Shown one piece after another: positions 11,186 to 24,390 of a stretch of 64,000 bases of DNA (the first letter of the stretch is position 1; each line of letters begins with the position of its first letter). The notes beneath the pieces are model-generated. The model did not search any database, had not been told where the DNA came from, and saw only the letters and a list, made by a program, of their open reading frames with translations. The DNA comes from Enoplolaimus lenunculus. Its lineage: Eukaryota > Nematoda > Enoplea > Enoplida > Thoracostomopsidae. Location of the stretch: the NCBI GenBank assembly GCA_030248215.1, contig JASANG010000768.1, positions 62,001 through 126,000 of the forward strand. Direction: 5' to 3'. The translations under genes and the position numbers were made by a program.

Positions 11186-14100
11186 TCAACGTATCAAATT
11201 AGGATTCTTCTGTAATTCTTCTTCGGGAATTGTAATTGGAACGTCCAATGAAAGTGCCACTGGAAACTTGCCGTCAACCTGAAAAAATGTTAATTTAGCT
11301 GCATTTTTTAGTTTTGTACCCATTTTCGCCACACCAAAGGTTAAGGTTTAGGGAACGATACAGACTCAAGATTCGGCTTAGATAAGCGTTTTCTATGCCT
11401 ATAGCCTAAGCGTAAGCCATAACCTTGAAATAATAAGCATACATGAGCCGAATTTGCTCTTTGAAAAATAAAATTAATCATTCAAGTTTGCAGAGTTGCG
11501 TACAGCTGCGCAAATTTCTCAGGCAAATTACACAGCATACATTCTGTACATATACGTATCCTTGCACTTGAAGCGTAACGTCATACGCACAATAAGTGGC
11601 CCAAGTAAAGATCAGGGGCGGAACGTTTTTCTATGGGATTGCAACAGAGTAAGCTTAAGCTTTAGACTATTTTTTGATTGGCTTATAGGGTTAGGCTTAG
11701 GCTTACGCTTAGGCTTAGGAATACGCTCATTCTTGCGCTTAGGCTTAGGCTTAGGCTTAGGCTAAGGTTTAGGCTTAGGAATATGCTCATTCTTACGCTT
11801 AGTGTTAGGCTTAGGTTTAGGCTTAGGAATATGCTCATATACGGTTCCGCCCGTGTTCTTTGCATTGACCCAATAAGTTAAGCTATCACGGCAATTCGTC
11901 GTCCGACAACATGGCACCCATTATCTTAAGGGGCTTAGGCTAAGTCTTAGAATTATTTTGCTTATGTTTATAATAGGCTCCAAGAGGCGCTTGTTGGGCA
12001 ACGAGTTATCGAGCGACGAATTGTCGTAGATTTGTGAGTAAATCTCGGTGCTCAAACGATAGCTTCTCGGTGGTAAAGTGTTTGGTATCGGCGACTTAAT
12101 CGACGTTGGGGGTTAATTCTCTGTACGAAGATAAGTAATTAGACGCAATATTCGGTCCGTGCAGGGTTGACAACACGATCAAATACCAAAAAATAGACCG
12201 TAAATTACCCGAAAATATTTGTTCCAATTATAGTAGGGATCAAGTAATTTGTTTGATTTTTGGCCTTTTGGCGCCGGTGCCCAATCCTTTGGAAGTGTGA
12301 GTTTTTTCGGAAACGCATTTATTCCTATGGCACTTGTCGTTGCTTCGAGTTTAATTCGAGTTCCATTGAATTGAACAATGTTGACCCCATATTCTAATCG
12401 TTCCATGCCTCGAATTATCGGGTATACATTCCAGTTCGGAGGGTACTGTAATTAAAAATATGTAATTTTAAATTGGTACTGTAGTTAGCCGCATAATGGG
12501 GGTTGGTGTTTATTTGGTCTCTCCAGAGGGTACTCCTCTTGTTATTCGGTTACGAACTGTTATTTATTTTTAAGTTGCCCTCTGCCGCCCTTTGTTACTG
12601 ACATATACCCGGTATTGCAATTATCCGTTGAATTAAACGCTTATTTTCTCTTGTATCAAAGACTTCAGCGATAATGCAAGGTTATTCTATGTACTTTTAA
12701 AACATAAGTCTACTTAAACGTTTCGAACTCAACTTTATTTTAGGGACAATTGAAATTTGTTGACTCTACTTAGGGTTCGGCATCCTTCAGGGTCCGGTTT
12801 AGGTTTGGTTTTTGATTTAAAAAAATAAACAACCCCTCATGTGATTCTGAAAATCAAGTTGAGCGTAAGACGTAAATGTAGACGAGCTATTAACATAAAA
12901 GCTTGCGCGTATATAATTTTGGCTTGAATCTTAAAAAGGACAGCAAAGTCTAGTGCCCGTATTTTCAAATGCATATAGCACCTATCACCAGTTAGTAATA
13001 GGTTCTCAGACTAACGAACTGATGCAATTGCAGATCTCAATATTACCACAGAAGTAGAGTAAATTAAATGCAATAAATATGCTGAATTTCAAACCTCACC
13101 ATTCCCTGGTTCAAAAGTTGGAAGACCTATCATCAACTGGTGATAGGTGCTACACACATTTGAGAATACGGGTTTAGAGTGCAGTTCTATGCCTAATGAT
13201 ATCCTAAACATAATATATAACAACCAGCAAAATTAGATTGCTTGTTACCCTAATAAATAGTGAAATTGCGTACAAAGTCCTAATTCAGACTTAACCAATT
13301 ATTCAAATTAGCCTATAGCTAATAAACTGTTTAGAATTTTAAAACCCCAATGCAAGGATGGTACTCCAGCATAATAAGATTTCAAACAAAATTACGTTTA
13401 TCAAAATCGGTTCAGCGGTTCCTAAGATTCTTGTCGGACGAACAGACGGACGATCGGACATCAACCTTTCGACCCCCAGCAAAACGTCAAGTTTCGCTGA
13501 ATAAAGACCTCGAGCCGGCGTTCAAAGTACAACAAAAATTTAAACTTTAGTTAAACCTTGTAAATCATCAGATTCAAAAATCTCATTTAATTCAAAATCT
13601 ACTACTGCTTGAAATAAAGTAGCCCAAACAGGGGTGTCATGATGAAAAAATTCTCAAAAAGGCTGTCGCCTACAGGCTTGGCCCGACGCTCGGCGCTAAG
13701 GCTGTTTTACCTTAAATCCGTTCAATAGCATATCATCAATTTGGAAATGATAAAATAGTTCGCGTAATGTATTGACCGTCATATTTTTGTGTATTGGACT
13801 TCGAAAATACACTCGGACTGTGGTATGATTTGATGGAGACATGAAAAAAAAATAATAAAACCACCGCTGACTCCGGCACAGAAAGCTTGGAGACAATTCA
13901 AAAAAATAAGTTGTTAAAAATCCTGAACCTAAGCCGAATACTAAGCCTAAGGGTTGCGCTATACTTTTGTTGACGTCCCGCCGCCGTCCGTCACAGGCGC
14001 CGTCTGTCACCCGTACGGTCGTCCGTCACCGTGCGTCACTCGTACGGCGCCGTCCGTCCATCACCGTGCAGTATCGTGGCAAATAACTCACGTACGATAG

Positions 14101-15973
14101 CTTATTGTACGAACAGTGATGGAAGGTGCAGACTGTAGCGAACAACGGCGTCATTCGGGTGACGGACGGTGACGGACGGCGACGTACGGCTGACGCCCGG
14201 TGACGGACGTAAAGTATAGCGCAACCCTAAGCCTGAAGCATCAGTCTGAGGTCTATATTCTAAAATGTGTATAGCACCTAACATCAGCTTGGCGATAGGT
14301 TTTCAAAATCACGAACTCCTGCAGTTGGCGATATGAAAATTTGCACCAAAAGTAGTGCAAATTAGTTATGCAAAAAAGTGGTAAATTTCGACACTCACGA
14401 CTCGCTGATTCGAAAGTTTACTAAACCTATTATTAACTGATGATAGATGCTACACACATTTGAGAATACAGACGTAAGGCTCAGCTTACGCCTAAACCAT
14501 AATCCCAAGGCGAAAAGCATAATTTGGCCCTTAACCATAGACCTACACTGAAATATAAACGTAGTTTAGAGAATTGTGATGTTTATAAACAAGTAGGCAA
14601 AATGCCATAGTTACCTCACTTTGTTATGGGAAACTGGAAAATTTTTAGGCCGAGCATACATGGGTTTGCGATGATTTACAAGCAAATTTGAAATATTTCT
14701 GAGGGGAGGGGCGCAGAATTGTTCCGATGAGGGGGTGGCTGAAACGCCTTTACCCTTTTCTGGCTACGGGCCTGAATTGAACTGTACTTTTGGTACCTAA
14801 CTTTACAGTAATCATTTCCTGGTTACAGTTGACGTCGTAAGTTGGAACTAAAGTCCTCGCATTAAAAAAAACTTGCACGTGTGAATAGGGCTCTACACTG
14901 AAAATTTGTACCATAATGGGAGGGTATGCACTGAATTTTCGAACGCTATGGAGTTGGGCAAATTGTGATGGGGTCATGAGATGAATGTGACTTTGATGGT
15001 TTTTAAACTCACCTGAACTCGAACCGATCAGCTCCTGGTTCTCTTTGTTTTCGGGCATCATAGAACGACACAAAACCAATACCGTAACGTTGCTGTAGCT
15101 TGAATTGAAGACCTGTTGCGCTATTGGACGCTATCCAATCATTGACCTGTTTCTTTAAAGCGTCATGACCAATCGCGTTTGTCGAAGTATCGACAGTTTT
15201 TAAATTTGAATATCTGAAATAATTTAAAGTTTAAAATTTAAAATTTGATTCGATTTTAGCTTGCAACGCAAAAGCGAGGGCTGGATCGTTTTCTGGCGGG
15301 GCTGTAATAGAGTCAGTTTAAGCTTTTGACTTACTCACAAATTTGAAATGAAATTGTACCCTCATAAAAGCAAACAGAATTATTTAAACCGTTAACAATA
15401 AAATTATATTCAAAATTATATTCAGACGCTATTTGTACGTTAAATTTTTATGGTGTCGAGAATACTGAAGCTTTTTGGCAGCAGTATACAGGATACTGAA
15501 GCGTCTGTCTCTTAGAATCCCGGATACTGAAACCAAAAATGCTTCGATAAGCATTTTTGGCTTCAGTATCCCACACACTGAAGCATTTTCGGCTTCAACG
15601 TCCAGGATACTGAAGCCAAAAAGCTTCAATGTGCAGGATGCTGAAGCAAAAAATGCTTCAATGTCCAGGACAATGTAGCTTTTTGGCTTCAACGATCAGG
15701 ATACTGAAGTTTTTTGGCTTCCGTGTCCAAGACACTACCCACTCAAAAGTCACCTGATGTACGCATGTTATTGTGGAAGTTACAAAAAAAGCCAAATTCA
15801 CACGGGCAAGTTTTTGAAGCAAACATTTGTTGCCGTATGTTTTTTCACAAACTCAGGAACGCCAAACGTCTTAAAATTTCAAGTAGAACCAGTTGCTTAC
15901 CTCAGCGAGTTCCCACCATTTGAATTTTTTAGGAGTAATAATTGTAATATTAATTGATAGCACAAGTACATTT
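11186..15973 (-). CDS. Unrecognised multi-exon gene, 3' part with stop
   Basis: Not recognised. Last three exons are well supported: 13817(or 13870)-13711, 12445-12209 and 11278-11186. They join in phase 0 with donors GTAAAA and GTAATT and acceptors ATTACAG and TTTTTTCAG, and end IPEEELQKNPNLIR then TGA. The 79-codon middle exon starts YPPNWNVYPIIRGMERLEYG. Upstream, 15213-15013 is open in one frame only (contains ALKKQVNDWIASNSATG and RYGIGFVSFYDARKQ) between a TTTCAG acceptor and a perfect CAG/GTGAGT donor. It joins the next exon in phase only with the weaker acceptor at 13870. A further exon at 15973-15901 is plausible in either of two frames. No catalytic or named domain seen; an alternation of hydrophobic and polar residues suggests a beta-rich fold. 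Five exons could in principle be two genes. Confidence 0.6.
11598..11870. mobile_element. Family A MITE with perfect 8-bp target duplication
   Basis: Ends GGCCCAAGTAAAGATCAGGG and GTTCTTTGCATTGACC. Both flanks read CAATAAGT. The interior is GCTTAGGC units with GAATATGCTCATTCTTACGC spacers. It lies inside an intron of the unrecognised minus-strand gene. Confidence 0.9.
12505..12610. repeat. Family J fragment
   Basis: Contains TATTTGGTCTCTCCAGAGGG and GCCCTCTGCCGCCC, the reverse complements of internal parts of the family J copy at 45,144. Truncated at both ends. Confidence 0.5.
12955..13173. mobile_element. Family C MITE
   Basis: Same ends and centre as the copy at 9,570; the right end reads CACACATTTGAGAATACGGG. 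Within an intron of the unrecognised gene. Confidence 0.75.
13951..14227. mobile_element. GC-rich palindromic family B element
   Basis: Inverted ends GGGTTGCGCTATACTTTTGT and AAAGTATAGCGCAACCC, interior made of CCGTCCGTCAC / GTGACGGACGG repeats that can fold on themselves. CpG-rich against an AT-rich background. Sits inside a CCTAAGCC tract. Confidence 0.8.
14249..14474. mobile_element. Family C MITE
   Basis: Ends TATATTCTAAAATGTGTATAGC and CTACACACATTTGAGAATA (first quoted loosely from 14,260), with the usual CTCCTGCAGTTGGCGAT-type centre. Directly follows the family B element and a few TTAGGC-like units. Confidence 0.65.
14620..14772. mobile_element. Family M repeat
   Basis: Core GATTTACAAGCAAATTTGAA, GGGGAGGGGCGCAG and right end TTCTGGCTACGGGCC. 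The left end is decayed. Confidence 0.5.
15420..15790. repeat. CTGAAGC-rich repeat (family O)
   Basis: Dense GATACTGAAGC / GCTTCAG units in both orientations, with the end CACCTGATGTACGCATG. The same unit and end (AGTCACCTGGTGTATGCATG) occur at 36,690-36,860 and 37,489-37,530. The open frames across it on both strands are by-products of the repeat. Confidence 0.6.
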
Positions 15974-16430
15974 CTGCATGAAGCAAAATCAAAAATAATA
16001 AAGACTACCGATAATAAACCGTTTCTCACATGAATATTTTCAAATTAATCTGACATTTAATTTTTAAAGTTTGTATCCTGACTCGGATACTTTCAGATGG
16101 GTAAGGTTTTCCAACACCGACCGTGGATAACAGTTTGGCGGGCACCCCGCCCCCCAAAAAACACCGCTTTCATATGTGGGACATATTTTAAGTGGGTTGA
16201 ACATTAATTGATATCATCATAAAAAACGTTTAAGTGACGTCATGCGAAAAAAACTGAAAAATTGCTCAGTTTCCATGCCCACTAAGTTGGATTGAAAGCA
16301 AATGTCCCCTCGCGCTACTATTTACTATTTTCATAAGCCTAAGCTTTAACGTAAACCCCGCATAAGGTTTAAACTGAGGCTTAGGCCTAACAGACGTGTA
16401 CAAACTGTAAACAACAAAGTAAATTCTAAG

Positions 16431-16641
16431 CCCATATTCTCAAATGCATATGGCATCTGTCAGCGGTTAGTAATAGGTTTTCAAACTAACGAACTGCTGC
16501 AATTGCAGATCTCAAAATTTGCACAAAAGCATAGAGTAAATCGAACGCAACTCATGTACTAAATTTTAAACCTCATCATTTCCTGGTTCGAAAGTTACAA
16601 AACCTATCAGCAACTGGTAATTGGTGCTACACACATTTGAC
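16431..16641. mobile_element. Family C MITE
   Basis: Ends CCATATTCTCAAATGCATAT and CTACACACATTTGACAA, centre CTGCAATTGCAGATCTCAAA. Upstream is a TTAGGC-like tract with CGTAAACCCCGCATAAGG. Confidence 0.75.
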
Positions 16642-17682
16642 AAATTTTACACAAGCAATCATTTGAGCTGTGAACAAGTAGAACTTCGGCAAATACTAAA
16701 CCTTTAAAAGCCGAAACTATCTGGAACCGCATATATTTAAGTAAATGTTATTCTATTTCAGCTTAATGTATATAAACATAACAATAAAATACCGATTTTA
16801 TCACAAAATTAATAACCAATTTCGTAAATATATTCAAATTCGATGCTAAAACGTTTTAGTATTAACACAAAATACATATATTCAAGATAACAGCTGCGAT
16901 TCACGCTTCTATAGTATTGTGAAATTGTAAAATATCTATAGTCAACGTGTTTGCAAATTTGCAACCCTAAAACGGTCATCATTAAACTTTTTAAGAATGT
17001 GTTCTAATTTGCTTATATGTACGTCTGTTGTTTATATATCAAACAATCATTACAACAACTGAAAACGCTGTTCAAAATACGCATGTGAGCCGTTGCAGCT
17101 TTAACAACTTTAAAGAGCAACATCCATGACAGAACGTTTAGGGTGCTCGAGTGTCACCTTTTATAAATTCTTATAAATACGTTTAGGTGCCCTTTTGAAC
17201 CATAAGCTGCTTGGTGAAAAGAACCATATAAACCCAGCCGCTTGGGAATTTATGAAATTTTAATAAATATATAAACATGTTACTAGGTTTACTTACTTTG
17301 TGGCATACAATAAAATACACGTAAAGTTTCTTTCAAGTATTTTTCGAATAAAATTTAAAAACGGAATTTGCATCTATTGTTTTGTTGGTATCATAGAGGG
17401 CCAGCGGTGGGCTCAGCACCCCTGGAAACCATTTGTTCCCATAGAAAATTTTCAATCTTGCTTGTAAGACGTTGAAAACGTTTGTATGCCCCCGCCTAAA
17501 GGCTTTTAGACGATTCCAGGAAGGTGAGTCGGCTGCTGGCGTGATCCTTGAGCATCAGAGTGTGGTTTCTGTCATCATTCAGTTAAACGCGATTATCCAA
17601 GCTCAAAAATTAAAATTTTAACAAATATCTCACGTTATTTTCAAATCATACTTTCTTATTAATGGCTCTGGTTGATGTTACT

Positions 17683-17684
17683 GC

Positions 17685-17729
<45 letters not shown>

Positions 17730-17735
17730 GATTAT
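17683..17735. repeat. ATT microsatellite
   Basis: About 17 copies of ATT in a near-perfect run, followed by GATTATGATTATTCG. The Asn-repeat reading on the minus strand is a by-product. Confidence 0.95.
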
Positions 17736-18299
17736 GATTATTCGTGGTTTGGTTAGCGAGACCGCTTAGTGCCGGGGGCTTGGGGGGCGGGAGTCCCCAT
17801 TCTGCTTTGCGTCTTTCCAAGTCCGGAGAGTGCAGGAACGACCGCCCCCCTGATAAATCCAATCTCAACAAAAAATATTGCGGTCTCGTTTACGTTTTTT
17901 TTGCAAAAATATGTAGCTCCCCTATTTTTGTTTCCCAAAGAAAGCATATTGTTGCAAAACCGTCCACACGGGGAGCATTGGAGGAGCCGTTCCCCCAAAA
18001 TTTTTTGAATGTCCCACTCCTAGATAAACTTCGCCAGATATTGGGATTAAAATTGATTTTTCGATCCATTCCGCATTCCCTCGTAGAGAAATTTGCAACT
18101 CTACGCGTGTTTTGAACGAAAAAATTTGCAAAGTTTTATAAAAGTATTAAAATGCAGTGATATGCAAGTCAGCTGTGGCTGCCCATGCCGCAAGTCGGTG
18201 CAGAGGGTAGGAACAGGTGGCGCAACCACAACTGCAAAAATCTTCGTTCCTCCCGATCTGACAAAATTTGTACTGTCTAATCAGAATTTGATTTGTGTC

Positions 18300-18525
18300 T
18301 CATTGTCCCGTTTTCTTAGCGAAAACTGTTTTTTTTTTCATTTGCCCGAAACAAACCTGTCTCGTTGTTCCGGCCAAAAATTGCAGCTGTCCCGTTTTCC
18401 CATTTGCCTGAAACAGACCTGTCCCATTTTCCAATCTGCCCCGTAATGCTGCCGCCGGGAGTATATGAATTTGCCGAGACTACACCCCTGTGCCTTGCTG
18501 TCCCACGGGAAAACGGGGCAGCCCT
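18300..18525. repeat. Inverted-repeat element with TGTCCCGTTTTC ends
   Basis: ATTGTCCCGTTTTCTTAGCG at the left and CCCACGGGAAAACGGGGCA at the right are inverted, with CCTGTC/GAAACAGACC repeats between. Only copy seen in the window. A long minus-strand open frame across it is not supported as a gene. Confidence 0.45.
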
Positions 18526-18861
18526 AAAAGTAACATTAGCCTCCCCTCGTATATGTAACCCTGATTCAAATTGTTCTCGTTGAAATTTATTCTCATTGAG
18601 TTTAACCCAGTTCACTTCAACTGACCTATATTTTTTGGTTTCATTAAAAAACAACAGTGCGTATGTGTAGTGTTTCATTTTTAATACCTGGCCTGTACTG
18701 GGTGGACACTGCGGGAGGGTGGCAAAACCAAATCCACAAGAAGACAACGAAAGACGAAAGACAAACCAGGATGGAATGCATCTGGATCGCAGATATTTTG
18801 ACAACATTCAAAGAGTTATATTTTCACCGAGTTCTAGAATCCTTTGTCTAAACCTCAGCCT

Positions 18862-19012
18862 TAGGGTGGCACTATACTTGTCGTGCGGGGACATCCGGCG
18901 CCGGTCGGCGCCCTTGCGGCGCTGGCCGTCACCGTCCGTCACTCGTACGGTGCCGTCCGTTACCATACGTTATCGTACGTGAGATATTTCGTATGATACC
19001 GCATGGTTACCG
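18862..19012. mobile_element. Family B element (right end decayed)
   Basis: Begins AGGGTGGCACTATACTTGTC and continues with GCCGTCACCGTCCGTCACTC blocks and the palindromic TATCGTACGTGAG centre shared with 34,392. The right inverted end is lost. Confidence 0.6.
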
Positions 19013-19297
19013 GCGACGCCGTGACTACAGTATGTGCATTTATTGTAGAATTTATTTGAAGGGATATTAAAATAGAGAGGGTAAACGATGTCAGATATAC
19101 GCTGGCATTCTTTAAACTCTACCATTCTCATAATGGTTGTGGATTCAGGTGCCTGAGAAAAATATATGTCACGTTTGATCACGTTTGCACCTAAAAAGTT
19201 CAAAAATTTTAACAATGCCTAATTTCTGGTTTGTATGTCCCCCCTTTGTTAATTCTGGACTAGGCAGAGGCCTGTTCACAAGGTCTAAATTAAAGCC

Positions 19298-19526
19298 GGC
19301 CAATGTAAAGAACGGGGGCGGAACAGTAATATAAAGCATATTCCTAAGCCTAATCCTAGTCTAAACCCTAAGCATAAACCTAGTCTAAACCTAAGCGTAA
19401 GAATGGGTTTATTCCTAAGCCTGAGCCTAAGCCTAGCCAAGTAAAAAATTTAAGTCTAAAGCTTAAGCTTACTCTTTCTAGTCCCACAGAACAACTCTCC
19501 GCCTCTGATCTTCACGTGGGCTCCAA
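19298..19526. mobile_element. Family A MITE
   Basis: Ends GGCCAATGTAAAGAACGGGG and CCTCTGATCTTCACGTGGGC, interior CCTAAGCC units. Confidence 0.8.
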
Positions 19527-20941
19527 AGGCTTAATTGTAAGCCTAAGCCTTAATATGAGAGCCTCAATAATTGTAACATTTTCACAGCGGCGGATATGCA
19601 GAAACTTGTGACGGCAGGCGGGCTGGCAAACCTAATGAAACACAATTCATACGGTTTGCTATGTGTGCCAAAGGCAGGGACCTTACCATTTTATCACAAA
19701 AAAGCTGACGGGGCAGTACGCCCTGACCCGCCATACCCCATCTGGATCCGCAAGTAGTTCTTCAGTATTCCTGCCTTGCTGTGAGATGGCGAGCCACTAT
19801 AATTAACATGGGACCCTGTATATATGTATGTATATATGTATATTTTTGACTGAATTGATCGCAAACACAATACAGAGACACAACTGTGTTCAAAAATTTT
19901 AAAAACACAAAATTTGCGTATATATTTTAAGTACTTGATCAAATGGAACAGTAATCACTGTATGTGCTTCCCAGTTAAATTTTCAAAAAAAATATATTTT
20001 TTCAAATTTTTCAAATTTTCTCTCTTTTTGTATTTTTTGTCATTTTTTAAAATGTAAAGTTTGACATTTTGTGTTGTGTATTGATTTTGCCGTGTCGCCG
20101 GACGGTATAGGAATTGGGTGATTGCAGTATCGAGAATATTAATAGGAACTTTTGTTTAAAATCAGTGCCGCAGGGACCGCCCGGCGCCTACCTTCCCAGA
20201 CAGAAGGGTTTGCCCCTGATGTGGGGGGTCACCCCGGTATTACCAATGCATCATGCGATGTTAAAATTTTTTGCATCTTCGGCGAAATTTAGGCTAAGAA
20301 TTGCATTTACTCATGCTTATTTGACTTCTTGCTCGCTAGTTTTCTTCTGCCTTTATATCTCGTGCCCTCGTGTTTGTGCCCCCTTTTTTGGATAAGCAGC
20401 TACGCCCTTGGTTGATACCATACTACGGGACCCCATCACACAGGTAGTGGGTTCGGATATCCTTACCTCGACCCTGCCGACAAAGCGAATGAACTGGCAA
20501 GATATGTATAATTTGGGTCTTTACTAACGTGCAAACGTCAGACCAAAGTCAAGATTTAATTCTGAAAACAGGGTCCATAGTCAGAAAAGGCCATGGGAGA
20601 CAGTGTCCGTAAAAACAACTTTGGTATTTATAGAAAATTTTCAACCTTGCTTGTATTAGTCATCAAAAACCCTTGTATGACCATACTGAAAATCCTTCAG
20701 TTTCCCTAGCAAGCTGAGCTGGCTACGGTCCGACTGGAAACTCATTGTATACTTGGTTGCTGGTCTGAATTGAAAGTTGGTTTTAAGATTGAGTCTGAAA
20801 ACAAACGTTTAGAATTTAAAATTAGTTTTAGTTTCGAGATTTAGTCAAAAACCTTACAAAATTTAGCAATTTGAAACTTCTATTTTCGGCCAATGATATT
20901 TTAATTATTTGCTCATTGGACGATTAAAATTAACAAACCTG

Positions 20942-21160
20942 AGCCAGTATTCTCAAATATGTGTAGCACCTACCACCAGTTGGCGATTGGTCAAGTAACT
21001 TTGGAACCAGCGTATGGTGTTCGAAACTCAGCACATTGTTCGCGTTTGATTTTGCCAACTTCTGTTCCAATTTTGAGATCTGCAATTGCAGTTGTTCGTC
21101 AGTTTGAAAACACTATCGCTAACTGATGATAGGTGCTATACGCATTTGAGAATATGGGTC
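20942..21160. mobile_element. Family C MITE
   Basis: Ends GTATTCTCAAATATGTGTAG and TATACGCATTTGAGAATATG, centre GAGATCTGCAATTGCAG in the opposite orientation to the copy at 9,570. Confidence 0.75.
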
Positions 21161-24097
21161 CTGTGTTATACCTAATATACGAAATCTGTCACAAACTCGT
21201 GACAGGTACTATACATATAGTTGAACAAACCCAGCCCCCTATATTTAACTTCACAACAACGAAAAACTATTTGAGTTCTATTCGGTGGGTCTAAGGGCGT
21301 GCCGACTCTGTAGTGATATAAAGCTTATAAATAAACCTAGCGAACAAAGCGACAAGAAAGCCAAGTTTTTCAAAAATTTCTGCAATCTATTTTTGGAAAA
21401 TATTCTGAGTTCTGAAATAAGATCGACCTGCCACCCCCCCCCCCCCCGGGCCCGACCCACGGCTGCTGAACCGGCGATGGGGGTGTGTAAGGCCCATATT
21501 GAAGTTTTAAGAACGGGCCCTCGCTATGGTTAAGCTCCACTTGGATTCTTAAGCTACCCACAGGCCTGTATTCTTCAACTTATGAATAATTAACCCTCTC
21601 CTCTCGTCTTACTTTTATTTCCTGGGGGTCACTACGATTTCCAACTTTGCGAACAATTTTAGGGAGTATCAAATACTGTATCACTAGAGGGTACAAGGAA
21701 AACAAGACGGACGTCAGCCTCAATCTAATCTTGATGCTTTTTTCCAGGCAGAAACACTGCGTTTTATGTTCTGACCAGTGGCGGATCCAGAAATTTTTAA
21801 AATTGGGGGTGAGATATATTAATAGTGAAAAAAAAACTCGCGAGCTAAGCGAACGAGAAGCCAAACACCATTATTCTGCTATAGCTTAGTACAAAGCCTT
21901 GGTTTGGATCCCTGTTGAGCTGCAATGTCAGGGTGTCCGTCCCGTCTCGGACCTGCCAGTGCATCTGCCAATTCAATTATAAAACCAATATTTTGTTTGG
22001 CTTCGAAGCCGACCCCCAAAGACTCAAATTTATAGCTAAGCCACTCCGTGCTCCATCATTTTGTTTTAAATTTTTTAACACAGGGGTTACGTTTAAGTAT
22101 CCCACTTTCCCCTCGCCCTGTCTCAAATCAAAATATTTTTCATACGTCTAGAAACGTTTAATATACCTTGGTTTTAAAAATACATAGTCTATTTTCCCCT
22201 TTTTCTTTTCAGAAAATCAGTCCAACTACGCACTACAATTACACTGTTGTATGCGAATAAGACGTTTGTTTCGAAATCTCGTTAAACGAGAAACAGAAAA
22301 ACAGACGATCTTGATCACATACAACAGTGTTTTGTGTGTAATTTTTTGCCAATCTATATAGTGGACTGCATGTACAATGCATGCAATATGCAAAAAAGCA
22401 ATTATTGCAAGTATTGCATGTTGCATGCACTGATTTTAGACATGCAGTATACAATTTGTGTATAAATCGCATTTTGTCGTCTGTGTTTGAGATGGGTTTG
22501 AGTTTACAAGGGAAATAAGGGGATATACTTCTATATGAAATTTTCATAGAGACGTGTAAAAAGCCACTTAAATTTAATGTCCAAAACAACTTCATAAGAC
22601 CCTGAGCTCGCTTGGCAAAAAACTTTTTTAGGATATGCCCTACTGAGATTAAAATATCCTGTACGTCATAGTTCTTGCAAAAAAACTAAAAAGTTTAGAA
22701 TATTTTGAGTCGATTTGCGTTCTGGCTTACGTTTAGGCGTAGACTAAGTTTTAGACTTAAGTTTAGGCTTAGGTTTACTGGACACGCATCTATGCGTGGA
22801 TTTTTAAACTTGCAGACAAACTGCCAGGCTTCTAGCACGATTTTCTTTATTATTACAATTATGACAGTAAATGAACTCGTACACGTCCAAGATTTCAACA
22901 GCCAAAGAGTTCGCAATCAATTTTTAAGATGTAAATTATTGACGTCCTTGTGAAGTAGGTATTTTCGGTAAATTTTGAGAAATCATAATGCTTGCAAACT
23001 GCTCGAAGATTTGTATGCTTGCACGTTCTCATTCGAGTTTTGTCTGTTAACCCGATATTGGTCAAAACGAGTATTTGAGTTTATGGCGAACTTATAATCC
23101 GGAATAATGAAATCAGCAGAAATTAAAAAAATTCTCGTGTGAAGCAAGCGAGAACACAAACACAACTTTAGCAATAAATTTTAATGCAAAATATAATTGT
23201 AATCAATGTCAGGGTACCATGGTGTGGATGGGCTTTTTTGGATCCGCTTCAGGCCGGTCCGGTAGCCAGAAGGGAACCAGAGGAGGTTCAGCTCCCGTGC
23301 AAAAATTTTGGCACTTTTGCAGTTCCACTCACAGTGTAAAATTCCACCCATAATTTAACAGAGTATCCTTTGTACATACAATCCCTCTGAACCGCACCAA
23401 GTTGACATGACACTAAGTAACATGGGGACTACAGTTCCCGAACCCTCCAAATTTCTGCTTCTACGCTAAAACTGTCCAAACGTACTTTATTAACTATTTT
23501 AGCTGTTTCAATAATCAATTACTGTGGGTGGCCTGAGTCGTTTAGTGTGGGGGGAACGAATTGTAAAATGGTGTCAAAACTTTGCCACCATTGAAAAGCG
23601 TCCACCTGGCTTGTAAGTCTTACAAAACCATTGCATATCCCTAGGCCAGACTCCGATGACGTTGAGCTAAGGGCCTGATGGGTATCAGATTGGCCATTCC
23701 AGTGTTGATATCTTATATTTTCGTGGATATTCCATACAAAATTATCAAAATTTTTACCACTCTTAGTTTGAAATCTACAAACTCAACGTGTATTTTCTGC
23801 ATGTAATATATATAATCATGTGCAACATAAATATTTATTGCACTGTGCGCTGCAGTTACTTGCAATTTTTTTACAATTGTAGTTTAGTAGGTAGTTGTGT
23901 GTGTGTTGTACGGGTGGGGGGGTGAGTTTTGAGAACATCTGATTTTTCGCAACGCCACCAAAAATTCGTGATCTGCTGTGTATACAACATTTATATTTTT
24001 TATTCAATTATTTCTATTTTCTGTTTCTCTCTATGTTGTTGTAGTGGTTCAGGGGTGAACGAGAGGTAGAGATACAGAATTGTGTGATTTGTGTTCT

Positions 24098-24102
24098 TGT
24101 TC

Positions 24103-24133
<31 letters not shown>

Positions 24134-24222
24134 GGGTTGTTGTTGTTGTTGTTGTTGTGGGTTGTTGTTGGTGTTGTTGTTGTTGTAGTAGTTGTTGTTG
24201 TGGTTGTTGTTTCTGTTTTTTT
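24098..24222. repeat. GTT microsatellite
   Basis: Runs of GTT interrupted by GTG, GTA and GGT. The Thr/Asn/Gln-rich reading on the minus strand ends without splice support. Confidence 0.9.
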
Positions 24223-24390
24223 ATTTTTTCTAAGCTTTTTTAGCTTTTGAGACAATTTCGTATACAGTGCGATATCGCAGGATTTAGGGTCGCGTATTTG
24301 AATGTGCGGTCATGACCCTTCATCCGCCTCTTGAAAAAATATACAGATTGAATAAATACTTCATAGGTCATATGGTCTGTATTTGCTTAA

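Noticed and set aside
10359-11881. Leu-Ser and Leu-Arg repeat proteins on both strands
   Set aside because: Translations of the TTAGGC-like interiors of family A elements. Codon pattern follows the 6-base repeat.
14750-15012. C-terminal half of the minus-strand open frame at 14,750-15,079 as coding
   Set aside because: The frame runs past a perfect CAG/GTGAGT donor and into a repeat with ACTTGCACGTGTGAATAGGG shared with other places.
18316-18807. Long minus-strand open frame of 163 codons
   Set aside because: Runs through an inverted-repeat element and simple repeats; no splice sites or recognisable domain.
20114-20395. Plus-strand open frame of 93 codons starting MGDCSIEN
   Set aside because: Considered as a 5' MYRF exon because of its PQGPPGAY stretch, but no similarity to MYRF N-termini and no clear splice donor in phase.
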